Assembly: GCA_009667805.1 (NCBI GenBank)
Contig: CM019063.1
Coordinates: 58,884,881-58,948,880 of the forward strand
Length of the DNA: 64,000 nt
Reading direction: 5' to 3'
From: Leptobrachium leishanense
Taxonomy: Eukaryota > Chordata > Amphibia > Anura > Megophryidae
Made by a program: the position numbers and the translations under genes. This document shows, one piece after another, positions 32,243 through 42,986 of this stretch. Numbering within the stretch: the stretch's first letter is position 1; the number at the start of each line of letters is the position of its first letter. The notes beneath the pieces are model-generated. The model made no database searches. It worked only from the letters and a program-made list of their open reading frames with translations, and was not told the origin of the DNA.

Positions 32243-33536
32243 ATGGGGCCTGATGGGATCCACCCTAAATTATTAAAAGAGCTCAGTGATGTAATAGCAA
32301 AACCGTTAACAGATTTATTTAACCAATCCTTGTTAACAGGAGTCGTCCCAGAAGACTGGAAATTAGCAAATGTTGTGCCTATTTACAAGAAGGGTAGTAG
32401 GGAGGAATCGGGGAACTATAGGCCAGTTAGTCTTACGTCAGTAGTAGGGAAATTAATGGAAACCATGTTAAAGGAAAGGATTGTTGAACATCTAAAAAAC
32501 ACATAGATTACAGGATCAGAAACAACATGGGTTTACCTCAGGGAGATCATGCCAAACTAATCTTATTGATTTTTTTGATTGGGTAACAAAAATAATAGAC
32601 ACAGGTGGTGCAGTAGACATTGCTTATTTAGATTTCAGTAAGGCTTTTGATACTGTTCCGCATAGAAGGCTTATCAATAAATTGCAATCTTTGAGCTTGG
32701 ATTCCAATATTGTTGAATGGATTAGGCAGTGGCTGAGTGACAGACAACAGAGGGTTGTGGTAAATGGAGTTTATTCGGCGCAAGGTCTTGTTACCAGTGG
32801 GGTACCTCAGGGGTCAGTACTTGGACCCATTCTCTTTAATATTTTTATTAGTGATATTGCAGAAGGTATTAATGGAAAAGTATGTCTTTTTGCTGATGAC
32901 ACAAAGATTTGCAACAGGGTTGACGTTCCTGAGGGATCAGCCAAATGACAAATGATTTAGGTAAGCTAAAAAAATGGTCGGAGTTGTGGCAATTGAGTTT
33001 TAATGTGGATAAGTGCAAGATAATGCACCTGGGACATAAAAACACAAGGGCTGAATATAGAATATTTGATACAGTCCTAACCTCAACATCTGAGGAAAGG
33101 GATTTAGGGGTTAATTTCAGAGGATCTAAGGGTAAGTAGTCAATGTAATAGAGCAGCAGGAAATGCTAGCAGAATGCTGGGTTGTGTAGGGAGAGGTATT
33201 AGCAGTAGGAAAAGGGAAGTGCTCATGCCACTGTACAGAGCACTGGTGAGACCTCACTTGGAGTACTGTGTGCAGTACTGGAGACCGTATCTCCAGAAGG
33301 ATATAGACATCTTGGAGAGAGTTCAGAGAAGGGCTACTAAAATGGTGTACGACTTGAAGGAGAAAAGTTACCAGGAAAGGCTTAATGATCTTAACATGTA
33401 CAGCTTGGAAAAAAGACGAGACAGAGGAGATATGATAGAAACATTTAAATACGTAAAGGGAATCCACAAGGTAGAGGAAGGGAGTATATTTAAAAGGAAA
33501 AAAATAGCAAAACAAGAGGACATAGTCTTAGATTAG
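32243..33536 (+). pseudogene. CR1-like ORF2, reverse transcriptase and C-terminal region (broken)
   Basis: Reverse transcriptase motifs in order: GPDGIHPKLL, VVPIYKKGS, NYRPVSLTSV (32243-32506); [14 protein letters not shown], the first catalytic aspartate, in another frame near 32630; [14 protein letters not shown] and the LFADDTK box (32682-32948); then QLSFNVDKCKIMHLG (32945-33139) and RALVRPHLEYCVQYW with YSLEKRRDRGDMIETFKYV (33174-33536). All catalytic aspartate motifs remain, but at least three frame changes break the frame. Confidence 0.88.
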
Positions 33537-33791
33537 AGGGGCAAAGGTTTAAAAGTAACATCAGGAAGCATTATTTTACTGAGCGGTGGTGGATACATGG
33601 AACAGTCTTCCAGTAGAAGTGGTAGAGGCCAAAACAGTAATTGAATTTAAGCAGCATGGGATAGGCATAAGGCTATCCTAAACAAAAGATAAATCCAGGT
33701 AAAGTATCCATGTAATTGGGCAGACTAGATGGGCCGAAAGGTTCTTATCTGCCGACATTTTTCTATGTTTCTATGTTTCTATGTTTCTATG

Positions 33792-34079
33792 ACCTTATGG
33801 AAAATCTGGGCCTGATCCCTGATCATAAAGAGCAGCTACATACTGTGTGTCATTGATTAATATTAATGAAATATCCTATGCTAACCTGAGCTCCAGCAAT
33901 GACTGGGGGAGTCACCATCCTGCAGCTCCTCCCATTCCCCAGTTCCCTCTTCGATGACCAATAATAACAGTTATTAGTAATCATAATAATTGTGACTATA
34001 ACTGTTTTGTCATTGTGTGTGTGTGTTTGTGTACACATCAGCAGTAGAAGATACAGCAGCCCAAGATCGTGCTAAAACA
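33792..34079. other. Unassigned stretch with a short TG run
   Basis: Contains a TG-rich run near 34013-34032. Nothing else recognised. Confidence 0.45.
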
Positions 34080-34455
34080 ATCTGGGGCTGCGCCGTGTGG
34101 TTGCAAATGAAATTCATTTATTGCAAATTAATCTTGTTTGATATTGGGTTTCAGAAGGTCCTTTCAAAGTTTTAGTCCTGTGGGCATAATGCACGAGGTG
34201 CTAAAGCTGGTTAAAATCAGCTGATTGAATGTCCTTTAATCGTGCTTTCCCCAGCCGATGCACAGAGCCACGAGCTGCTGTTCTATCTGCAATAACTCCA
34301 TTTGGCCAGCAGATGGCGACATCTCCCTGCCAAATAGTTTATTACAGTAAGAAATACATTGGAAATATTCCCAAATATTTCTTAATTAAAACTGATTTTC
34401 CCATAAACCACTGGTTACTGTCAGTGGATTTTTGCAAAATCAATTGAAGGGGTTA
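34080..34455. mobile_element. MITE (CCTTCACTACC family), left-truncated
   Basis: It shares ordered segments with 34494-34922 and 44483-45340: GCATAATGCACGAGGTGCTA, GCCAGCAGATGGCGACATC, TATTTCTTA, ACCACTGGTTACTGTCA, and an end TTGAAGGGGTTAAA. The left terminus is missing. Confidence 0.65.
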
Positions 34456-34493
34456 AATATGAAAACAATGAATGAATGAATGATTACAAAATT

Positions 34494-34922
34494 AACCCCT
34501 TCACTATCGAGAGATCTCAGGCTTCAAAAGGCACTCTCTGGTGCCCCAATATCGAGATCTCGATCTACTGCCCAAAAGCAAATTAAATTTGTTGCTGCAA
34601 ATTAATTTTGTTTTCTTTTGGGCTGCAGAAGCATAAGAATAATGCCCAAAGAGCTAAAACTGTGTAAAATCCGGATGTCCTGGCATCGGACATTCAGAAA
34701 GCTGATACAGTTACAGCCCGTGGTTCACTGCAAAGGCTGTAACTCAACTTGGCAGAAGGTGGCACCATCTACTGGCCAGATATGTTAGTACAGTACGAAA
34801 TTAATTGGGAATGTACCCAAATATTTCTTACTGTATAATTAATTTAAAATGATTTTTCAAAAAACCACTGGTTACTGTCAATTTTTTTTGGGGGAAATCA
34901 CTTGGTAGTGAAGGGGTCAATT
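34494..34922. mobile_element. MITE (CCTTCACTACC family)
   Basis: The left end TTAACCCCTTCACTATCGAG and the right end TTGGTAGTGAAGGGGTCAA are inverted repeats next to TTAA sequence. It has the inner order of the copies at 34080 and 44483. A TTAA target would fit piggyBac- or Kolobok-like insertion. Non-coding. Confidence 0.7.
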
Positions 34923-35849
34923 AAACTAATGACATATTTTGCCATTTTATAAGTGTTTCACATTCTATGAACAACGAGAAAGTGGGTTCTTCTTCGTTGT
35001 AAACCGGCATAAACCAACTGGTAGATGTGTCCATCAGCCCACAGTGAAAGGACTTGTTATGAAGGACACGGCACAGCTTAGAATGTCTTAAACACATTTA
35101 CATACTGATGACTGAATAACCACGTTGCTTCTAATAACGTTGCAGCAGCTGCATGATTCTGTTCATTGTTGGCTGTGCCTGCGGAGGAGCAGCTGCTCTT
35201 TTCAGTGAGCGAAATTACAATCCCGGTGTAAAACAGCCAGACGTTGTGTGTTGACACTCGGTTTACCGGTGTTACCAGCTGCCTGACTCAGTCAATGGCA
35301 TCAGGCAATAATGCTCTGCCCCTGCTTTGCATTTTCTGAGTTGTGCTCAGGTGTCCATGATGGAGGAAAGAGAATATTAAGGAACGGTCAAGGTTTCACT
35401 CTGCATCGCTCACACAGGCAATTATTTTCATTTATTGTGCGACTCTATGCAGTGGGGCGCACCTTGAGGTTGACGTGGGCAAAGCACGTGAAGCCTCCTC
35501 TTTCTAACTGTAGATATATAGAATACGATAAAGGAAATTAAACGGTTAAGATTAACCAAAATAAAACGTTTAATTGCAAACTTTAAGCCTAAAAGAGAAA
35601 ACGATGGGGAATTTGAAAAATTGGGGAACATTCTTTACTTTTCTCTCCCACGAATAAAAAGTTATAGGCCAAAAAAAAAGATGTGCGTCTCTCAAGTTCA
35701 GCCTTTCACACATCACCTACTGCTGTTGATCCAAAACAAGCAAAAAACCCAGTCTGAAATGCTCACCAATATGCAAGACACTGGAAAAAATTCCTTCTTG
35801 ACCCCAGAATGGTGTCAGATTTCTCCATGGATCAAGAAGCTTTTACCCA
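34923..35849. other. Unassigned stretch, possibly unique intron
   Basis: No repeat ends or arrays seen and no coding similarity in the short frames. Confidence 0.45.
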
Positions 35850-36098
35850 CATATTAAACATTATATCCCTTAATATTCTGTGTCTGCAGGAATTCATCCA
35901 GTTGTTGTTTAAAAGTTTGTACAGTCTCTAACCCAACCACCTCAACAGGCAGAGAATTCCACAGCTTTATTGTTCTCACCGTAAAATAACCCTTCCTATG
36001 CTTTAGACTGAATTTCCTTTCATCCAGTGTGAATGGGTGACCTCGTGTCCTGTGTATAGTCCTGTTAATGAATAGGTTTCCAGACAATAGTTTATAAT

Positions 36099-37070
36099 GG
36101 CCCGTATATATTTATATAAAGTTATCAGATCCCCTCTAAGGCCCCGTATATATTTATATAAAGTTAGCAGATCCCCTCTAAGTGTCAGGCTCGCGCCACG
36201 AAGGAGCCATGGCACAGCCTCTGTGTTCTGATATATAATCCCAAGCGCTGGGGGTAGGCAGGCACACAGACACTGGAGGCAGTATATGTACAATAAGGCT
36301 GTATTAAATAATGGTTCACAGCAAACAGTCCAGCACAGAACAGACGGTAACATAGAAAATAGGCAAGTGGATGGTGGACCACGTAGTCTCTCTCCAGATC
36401 CGCTTGAGGAGAAGCAGGAGCCTTTAGGCAAATGTACCTTGATAGAAGGTTGGTCTCCTTGGAGAGAGCTGGAGGGCTGGAAGCCACTTGAGAGTCTCTG
36501 GACCCACTGGATAGTGGGCCACGCAGTGGATCGTCCAGCCAGCAGGAACCAGGTAATGCAGACACAGGAAGAATGCACGGCAGAGCAAAATAAATCAGGC
36601 AGCATACAATGACAAGAGGGAGCTCTCAAGACCTCTGAACATAGGGGAGGGAAAAACACAAAATGAAAGAGCAAAGGGGAGGAGGGTGTGGTCTGGTTTT
36701 ATGCAAAACCTCAGGTTCAGACACAGAGTTAACCCTTAGGTGGGAAGCAGGTAATGAGAGCAAGTGACCCAGGCTGACCACAGCAGACTCTCAGGGCTGA
36801 GGCATGACACTAAGGCCCCTATATATTTATATAAAGTTTATCAGATCCCCTCTAAGGCCCCTTATATATTTATATAAAGTTATCAGATCCCCTCTAAGGC
36901 CCCATATATATTTATATAAAGTTATCAGATCCCCTCTAAGGCCCAGTATATATTTATATAAAGTTATCAGATCCCCTCAAAGGCGCCGTATATATTTATA
37001 TAAAGTTATCAGATCCCCTCTAAGGCCCCGTATATATTTATATAAAGTTATCAGATCCCCTCTAAGGCGC
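36099..37070 (-). repeat. 42-bp minisatellite expanded from LINE coding sequence
   Basis: Units of 42 bp (TATATTTATATAAAGTTATC plus AGATCCCCTCTAAGGCCCC) occur about twice at 36099-36181 and about six times at 36811-37070, separated by the solo LTR. Forty-two bases are 14 codons, so the repeats keep the LINE reading frame on the minus strand. Units differ mainly in the GGCCCC/GGCGCC part. Confidence 0.92.
36183..36809. mobile_element. Solo LTR (627 bp) inside the minisatellite
   Basis: It begins TGTCAGGCTCGCGCC and ends GGCATGACA, flanked by a perfect 5-bp duplication CTAAG (36178-36182 and 36810-36814). The array's own CTCTAAGGCCCC shows the empty site. TG...CA ends, 5-bp TSD and no internal genes indicate a solo LTR left by LTR-LTR recombination. 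On the minus strand it reads TGTCATGCC with a TGCATAAAACC TATA-like box, suggesting minus orientation. The frame 36003-36674 across it is not a gene. Confidence 0.78.
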
Positions 37071-37113
37071 CGTTTCTCTAAATTATATGAATTCAAAACC
37101 TTGTCCTGCATAC

Positions 37114-37297
37114 CAGTGGTTCTTAACCCTGGTCCTCAGGTCCCCCTAACAGGACAGTTTCGCCAGATATCTGAAGCACAGCACAGGTGATATGATTTGC
37201 TGTTCAGTAATTGCAGGATTCAGTCTGCTTTTCCTCAAGAAAATCCTCAAAATCTGTCCTGTTAGGGGAACCTGAGGAATAAGGTTGAGAACCACAG
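37114..37297. mobile_element. hAT MITE (CAGTGGTTC ends), copy 2
   Basis: The ends CAGTGGTTCTTAACC and GGTTGAGAACCACAG are inverted. The flanks CTGCATAC (37106-37113) and CTGTACAC (37298-37305) match at six of eight bases. The inside shares GAAGCACAGCACAGGTGATA with copy 1. Confidence 0.85.
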
Positions 37298-37305
37298 CTG
37301 TACAC

Positions 37306-37970
37306 CACTCTTCTCATTCACGGGAATTCTAACTGTGGTATATAGCCCTGAGTTTATTTTTGTTAATTTATTCAATAAACGACCATACAAGTTTCTCACT
37401 TCAAAAGTCTGATAAAACTAAAAAAATATGACTTAAAAAAACGTAAAGGCCTACAGGGATTAAAACCCAAAATAAAAGTTTATGCCAAATTCCTTAGCTG
37501 ATGCAAGCAGCTTCAGTAGTGACTAAAATTGCTTAATGTTTACTCGGCATCCTGCACTTTGACCTTCAAATGCAGACAAATATTCATTCTAATAGCCCAA
37601 CCATGTGTTACATAAAAGAATAACCTTGGCTGTTTCATTTCATTTCATTTAGCCCCTTCTCTGCCATGGTGGAGTGTACTTGATGTTCAAAATCTCCTGC
37701 AGAGCCCAACGTTGAGTAAAGTCGACCTGGACATATTCTGGAGCAAAGCAAAGGAATTTCATTTACTGCAAATGAAATTAATTTGCAAATGGGCTCCAGA
37801 ATATGCCCCAAAATTTTTAGTATCTCATGTTGTCCAAGGTGATAAGCTGTCTTGAACAGCTTGCAGATCTTTCTTTTGCAGGAAAATGGAGCTCCAGTTG
37901 TATTATTGGACATGTAGTAATACTATTTGGCAAGCATGGGGAGCCCTCTGTGTGTCATAAGCTTACTGTC
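37306..37970. other. Unassigned stretch with a MITE fragment
   Basis: Around 37740-37800 it has AATTTCATTTACTGCAAATG like the CCTTCACTACC-family MITEs. No gene is supported. Confidence 0.45.
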
Positions 37971-38270
37971 TAGAGATGTGCATTCGTTTTGGAAAATTTC
38001 AGAATTTGTAACAAAATTTGATAATTAGTAGTTTGGAAGTACTTCCGAATACGAATTGATACGATACGAATTCGAAACGAAAACAGTATATAACAAATTT
38101 ATTTAGTTTCACACTGTGTCATCATCAGAGAAGAAAAATTTGACTAATTGATATCAACTATCGAATTTGAAATGAACTATCAAATCGATGCGAACTCGAT
38201 ACAAAATCGATACGAAAAACAAAACAAAACGAAATACTAAATAAAATTAGTTACGTAATTCCAAAAACGA
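37971..38270. mobile_element. hAT MITE (TAGAGATGTGC family), left part only
   Basis: It starts TAGAGATGTGCATTCGTTTT, like the left ends at 9391 and 45544, followed by the family's GATACGAATTCGAAACG-type sequence. No matching right end was found nearby, so the 3' limit is approximate. Confidence 0.6.
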
Positions 38271-39280
38271 AATTATTTAAAAACATAACGATGTGGAAAG
38301 GAAAAATGGGAGAGCAGAACCAGGCAAAACCTGGAAGCCAGAGGTCCTGCAAAACCGGTAGAATAGTCGATAGCCAAATCTGAGTATTGGGGTTAGAGAA
38401 GTACACAGGTCGATAGCCAAAAAATAATAAGAACAATAATAAGAACAATAAGAACAGGCACTTAAGGTGGTCAGATAAACTGAAACCATGAAAGGGCAAG
38501 GTGAATGGGGCAAAGCAAGTTTAAATATAGCGCCCTGTTCACCCATAGATGGAGCCGATCACATGACACTGAGGGAGCCGTCGCGGGCGTGGTGACATCA
38601 CGTATGTGCCGTGCCGCCGGTGGCTTAAAGCCGCTGAAGCTGGCGGCACACGCGCATAGGAAGACAGCGCGCAGGAGAATGAGGGAGCTTAAGCCTGCCA
38701 AGTTAGATAGGACCTGTCAACGATGGGGTACATTGGCGACTGTGACAGGCTTACGCAAATTATGATCATACTTTGTGAACCGAATCCCCATCATTTTACC
38801 TCAGTCAGGTTTTTTGAACTTTTTGGAATTGTGTGTTTTGGTTTTGCTGCAGAATATGATGGAGGAAGGTGGTCATGGATATGGAGTGCTCTTTCCTGGT
38901 ATCATGTATTAATTGTCTCAGATGCACCCACTGGTGTTGCTGGTTTAGGTTGAGTGCAATCCCCCCCTGTGGTTTGTAGCATATATATATATATTTAATT
39001 TAGGGGATTTATTAGGAGATACAGTAGATGAGTCACATGTTTTTTGTAGTTCCCTATGTATGAGGGGTATTTATTCACCTTGCATGTTAATAGGAGCTCC
39101 AGTGGTAACGTTGCGCTGGGAGCTTGCCGGGGCTCTATGGCACCCGGGACACTTTATTACATAATCCTGATACAGGATTTGATAGTAGTACATTCTAAGG
39201 GCTCCTAAAGCTAGGGTGAGTCTTTCCCTCATACTAGATTATTTGTATATAAGCCTGCACATGAATTGGTTGTATTGTGA
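38271..39280 (+). other. CpG-rich and A/T-rich stretch before a hammerhead-like motif
   Basis: From about 38500 to 38720 it is CpG-rich with GACATCACGTATGTGCCGTG and CACACGCGCATAGGAAGAC, resembling the part upstream of the hammerhead-like motif at 15806. It may be the same kind of retroelement, but no reverse transcriptase is present. Open frames here are short. Confidence 0.4.
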
Positions 39281-39324
39281 ATATTGTCCTGATGAAAGTT
39301 CAGGAACTGAAACGTCGGTTATAG
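39281..39324 (+). ncRNA. Type I hammerhead ribozyme-like motif
   Basis: Core CTGATGA at 39289-39295, stem II arms AGTTC and GAACT with a two-base loop (39297-39308), GAAA (39309-39312), CGTC (39313-39316, giving the GUC cleavage triplet and a minimal stem III), and flanks ATATTGTC and GGTTATAG forming a wobble-rich stem I with one mismatch. All conserved core bases are present. It ends 13 bp before the LTR element, which inserted beside it. Activity is unknown. Confidence 0.6.
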
Positions 39325-39337
39325 TATGGATTAAAAC

Positions 39338-40435
39338 TGTCACGGAATGGCCCAGCACCCTCAGCCAGGGGCGGTGCAGTGACAGTGGTGGCTATGGACA
39401 CTCGGGTGCGGTGGCACGCACCCAGTTTTACCAGTATTTTTATTAGATGTGATCATGGTGTGGTGTAATAAAGTGTTCCCCGTTGGTTTATTGTGTAATG
39501 TATTTTTCCCTTTGTTGCCTTGCTCGCCGCCATTTTCCGATCACCTTGTGGCGCAGTTAAGAATTTTCGATTCGGAAAATGGCCGATCCGAACCATCCGG
39601 TTCGGATCGCAAAATGGCCGATTCGGACCATCCGGTCCGAATTGGCGACTCCCTGAAGGCCAAGGGCCAATGGGTCCTGGGAGGGCGGGCAAGGAGTCCC
39701 ATTGTATTCTAATTGTGTGCAGAGGTAATAAATGCTGGTACTGTAAACAATAAAGGGAGTTCCTGCAGTGCATTCAGCTTTGACTGGTGTGGCTTATTTC
39801 TCCACCGTAATTTCGTATCTGAGAGTCCCCCGCGATCTCAGGGTACGATGCCCATCCAGGTACGAACCGAAGCGAGCGCTCTGTGCCTGCATCGAGTAGC
39901 AGGGCAGAGGCGCAGCGCAGGAAGATTCGGTTCTCAGAGAGACGGAGATCCGAACCGAAGGGCGCGGCCGCGTACCTCGCTACGGTGTTGCGAGGGATTG
40001 CGGGAAGATCCGAATCCCTCGCCCCTTCTGCCAGATCCGAAGTTCCTTTCAGCCGATCCGATCCGAAAGGTCATTCCTCCATTGAGATCCGAAAAGTTAC
40101 CCGCACCGCGATCGGAAACGTTTCCCGCAAGATCCGAAACGTTTCCCACATAGATCCGAAGATTCCTCCGTGGCTGGCAGATCCGATCTCCACGGACGTC
40201 CACACCCACAAGGTCAGTGAGCCAGCTGCTCGGGACGCTGAGTGCCGTATGGCTCAGTGGTCGGGCTGGTTCTAGGCAGGGGTCCCCTCCACCGCCCGCT
40301 AACCCTTCCCCAGGGTCACGCCAGGCCGCACGAGACGCCGAGTGCGCGTCACTCGGTAGTCGGGCCAGCGGTAAGCGAAGGGGTCACGCAGATTGAGCAC
40401 ACCCGCAGGCGGAACAACATCTCCATTCCGTCATA
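39338..40435 (+). repeat. 5' LTR
   Basis: It runs from TGTCACGGAATGG to CATTCCGTCATA. It differs from the 3' LTR by two substitutions and three single-base indels that I can see. It holds AATAAA signals at about 39466 and 39749 and at least ten copies of a GATCCGAA-type motif, some in inverted pairs such as CCGAACCATCCGGTTCGG. The U3/R/U5 limits cannot be set by eye. Confidence 0.95.
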
Positions 40436-40455
40436 CTGGTGGCAGCGGTGGGATA
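40436..40455 (+). other. Putative primer binding site
   Basis: CTGGTGGCAGCGGTGGGAT directly follows the 5' LTR, the position of a tRNA primer site. I cannot name the complementary tRNA. Confidence 0.55.
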
Positions 40456-40486
40456 GCTCTCTGCAGACCCCTAGGAGGCCTACGCC

Positions 40487-42986
40487 ATGGCGGTGTACAA
40501 CCCCTACGACAGGGACACCCTGCGTGGGATGTTGGAGAACCGGGGAGGAACGCCGGGTAACAAAAAGAGGAAGACCCTGATCAAGGAACTGACCAGGATG
40601 GATCAGGACGAGGCGATGATGCCCGGCCCCAGCCCTGTCCGCGCAGAGGTGGAGGAAGATGCTGGCCTCAGGGAGTTGCGGCGTCGGATTGCCCTGCTCG
40701 GTGATGCCCCGGCGGAGGGGGCCAGATATCAAGTGATTCGGGATTTCTACCGGAAGTTGAGCAGGAGAAGGAACGCCAGCACGAGCTGCGGTTGGCAGAG
40801 CTCCGCGGAGCAGAGACTGATTATGTTGACCCCGAACCCTACCTGTGGAACCCTGGGTCGAGGCTCACAGCTCGACTGGAGCTTCACCTGGGGAATCTGC
40901 AAACCCCAGTGACTACGCTTGCGGGACTCTCAGCTCGCCTGGAGCCTGTACTGAGGACGTCACTTATCCCCGCGACCCTCGGATGAAGACTCACAGCCCG
41001 CCTGGAGCTGCATCTGAGGACGCCCCATTCCCCGTTGAGGAGCGGTGCTCCTGTGCTGGCACCTTCGCCGACATGAAGGTCGGGGTGGCAAGAGAGCTGC
41101 AGGAGGGCCTGGAGCAGGACCAGAGGTCCACAGAGGAACTGTGGTACGAGGCCCTGGACCATGAGCGGGACTGCCATGGCGTGTACATTCCCTCCGACGC
41201 TGTCGTCCATCGGGTGCAGTACGATGTGCGAGCAGCGTTCCTGCAAGGTCGGGCCCCAGAGGAGTGGGAGGCCGAGCTCCGGGGGCTGGTGCAAGAGGAG
41301 ATCGCCCTGGACGCCGAGTACCGCGCGCTCCGGTGGCTAACCGCCGCTCCGACAGTGCGGCCTACTGGAGGCAGTTCCACGGCAGGGCCTCGCTACGGGG
41401 GTACGGGGCTGCTCTACGAGGGCATGGCCGCCGACCCCGAGTTTGGAGAGGAGACCGAGGAGCGGATGGAAGACATCCTGGAGCGACGGGAACTGGAGAT
41501 CCCGTCAGACAGCAGGGACTCGGTGTTTGAGGAGCTGGAGTCCCTAGCCGAGCGAGAGTGGGAGCTCGAGGTGGCTTATCGGAGACTGTTGGACGGCGTT
41601 CCGCAGTCGAGCCTGAGCTCCCCGTGGTGGGACGGGTCGGCGGAGGAAGTCGACAGTCCCCAAGTTTGGGACCTATGGGAGGCCGAGGCGGACCCATGGG
41701 TGCCCGTGGGGGGGTCGACTGAGGAAGTTACCCCCTGCACCCCGCAAGAGGACAGGGTGGCCGAGGCCACGGGTCCAGCGGGGGAGGAGACGGATGGTCC
41801 CCCGGGATGGGTTGTGCGCAACCATTGTTTGCCCCGGGGGGTGAAGAGACCATCCTTCCCCAAGGAGATTTCCACCCAGCGGAAGAGCTGGCTACGGGGC
41901 AGAGTGCCGCTGGCCTCTGCCCACTACTCAACGTCTGCCAGGAGGAGCAGACGGATGGTTCCCCCGGGATGGGTTGCGCGCAACCACTGATTGCTCCGGG
42001 GGGTGAAGAGACCATCCCGCCACAAGGAGATTGCCAACCCGCGGAAGAGCTGGCCACGGGGCAGAGCGTCGCTGGCCTCTGCCCCCTGCGGACAGTCTGC
42101 CAGGTGGAGCAGACAGATGGTTCCCCCGGGATGGGTTGTGCCCAACCAGTGTTTGCTCCGGGGGGTGAAGAGACCATCCTTCCCCAAGGAGATCTCCAAC
42201 CAGCAGAAGAGCTGGCTACGGGGCAGAGTGCCGCTGGTCTCTGCCCACCACTCAAAGTCTGCCGGGAGGAGCAGACGGATGGTTCCCCCGGATGGGTTGT
42301 GCGCAACCCTTGTTTGCCCCGGGGGGTGAAGTAACCGTCCTCCCGCAAGGAGATCTCCACCAGCAGCAGAAGAGCTGGCTACGGGGCAGAGCGCCGCTGG
42401 TCTCTGCCCACTACTCAAAGTCTGCCAGGAGGAGCAGACGGATGGTTCCCCCGGGATGGGTTGTGCGCAACCCTTGGTTGCCCCGGGGGGTGAAGTAACC
42501 GTCCTCCCGCAAGGAGATCCTTCCCCAGCTGAGGAGCTGGCCACGGGGCAGGGCGCTGCTGGCCTCTGCCCACCACCCACAGTCTGCCAGGTGGGGCAGA
42601 CAGCTGGTCCTCCCGGGCTGGGTGGTGCGCCACTGCTGATGGGCCTGGGGGGAAAAGAAACCAACCTCCCGCAAGGAGATCCCCACCCAGCGGAAGAGCT
42701 GACACCAGGGCAGAGCGCCGCTGGCCTCTGCCCGTTTCTCCCACCTCGCCCCGAGGGGCCGAGTGAGGATGACCCCGTGCAACTGCGGTTGCATCCCTTT
42801 GTCTCCCTTGTCGGCTACCAGGAAGAGCAGTCAGGGTTTGCCCCACTTGCTCCTTCGGTTGCCGTGCCGTACCTGGCCATCCAGTGGAAGAGCTGGCAAC
42901 AGGGCAGAGCGCCGCAGGCCTCTGCCCATTTCGGCAGCCCTTGGGAGGGGGGGCCTCACGCAGCCACGGTTTCTTCCCACGGCTGA
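40487..42986 (+). pseudogene. Gag-like structural protein gene with SAP-like motif and 54-residue repeats, frameshifted
   Basis: The start at 40487 has a good context (GCCATGG). The N terminus (residues 8-37) reads like a SAP motif: L-x2-ML-x2-RG-x2-PGNKKRKTLIKEL. A Glu/Arg-rich helical stretch follows. The coding sense then moves between frames at about 40750, 40990 and 41797, continuing in 40845-41990 (acidic, with EERMEDILERRELE), 41807-42334 and 42456-42986. The last two consist of 54-residue repeats beginning GCAQPLFAPGGEE and containing PAEELATGQSAAGLCP. No zinc knuckle, protease or reverse transcriptase is visible. Its role as a particle protein is inferred from position. Frames on the opposite strand are shadows. 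Confidence 0.6.
41780..42760 (+). repeat. 162-bp tandem repeat in the gag-like gene, six copies
   Basis: The phrase CCCCCGGGATGGGTTGTGCG recurs at 41801, 41963, 42125, 42286, 42450 and, degenerate, 42612. The period is 162 bp (54 codons), with one interval of 161 and one of 164. Off-length units and a missing T in the first copy shift the frame. The period being a multiple of three implies growth while coding was maintained. Confidence 0.93.

Larger units (their letters stand above)
31590..33791 (+). mobile_element. CR1-like LINE, 5'-truncated
   Basis: It contains the EN-RT linker, reverse transcriptase and C-terminal part of ORF2, then a 3' UTR with GATGGGCCGAAAGGTTCTTA and a tail of TTTCTATG repeats (about 33759-33791), the octamer style of CR1 elements. 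The 5' limit is approximate: recognisable ORF2 begins at about 31600, and the preceding T run at 31526-31542 may mark the junction. A 412-bp 3' copy is at 51202-51613. Confidence 0.88.
35850..37108 (-). pseudogene. CR1/L2-type LINE ORF2 C-terminal fragment with internal minisatellite
   Basis: Read on the minus strand, it starts near 37105 with a segment ending YNLEKRRLRGDLITLYKYI, like YSLEKRRDRGDMIETFKYV in the CR1-like copy at 33400. The LRGDLITLYKYI part is repeated about eight times by 42-bp units, a solo LTR interrupts it (36183-36809), and the C-terminal part (TRGHPFTLDE, GYFTVRTIKLWNSLPVEVV) continues to 35854. It is a relic with only the end of ORF2; the family is CR1/L2-like and differs from the plus-strand CR1-like LINE. 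Confidence 0.82.

Noticed and set aside
36003..36674. A 223-codon minus-strand frame
   Set aside because: It reads through the solo LTR into the minisatellite and LINE relic, with no known domain.
38101..38130. Minus-strand CTGATGA followed by GAAAC
   Set aside because: The putative stem II is very short with no proper loop and no cleavage triplet or stem I is present; likely chance.
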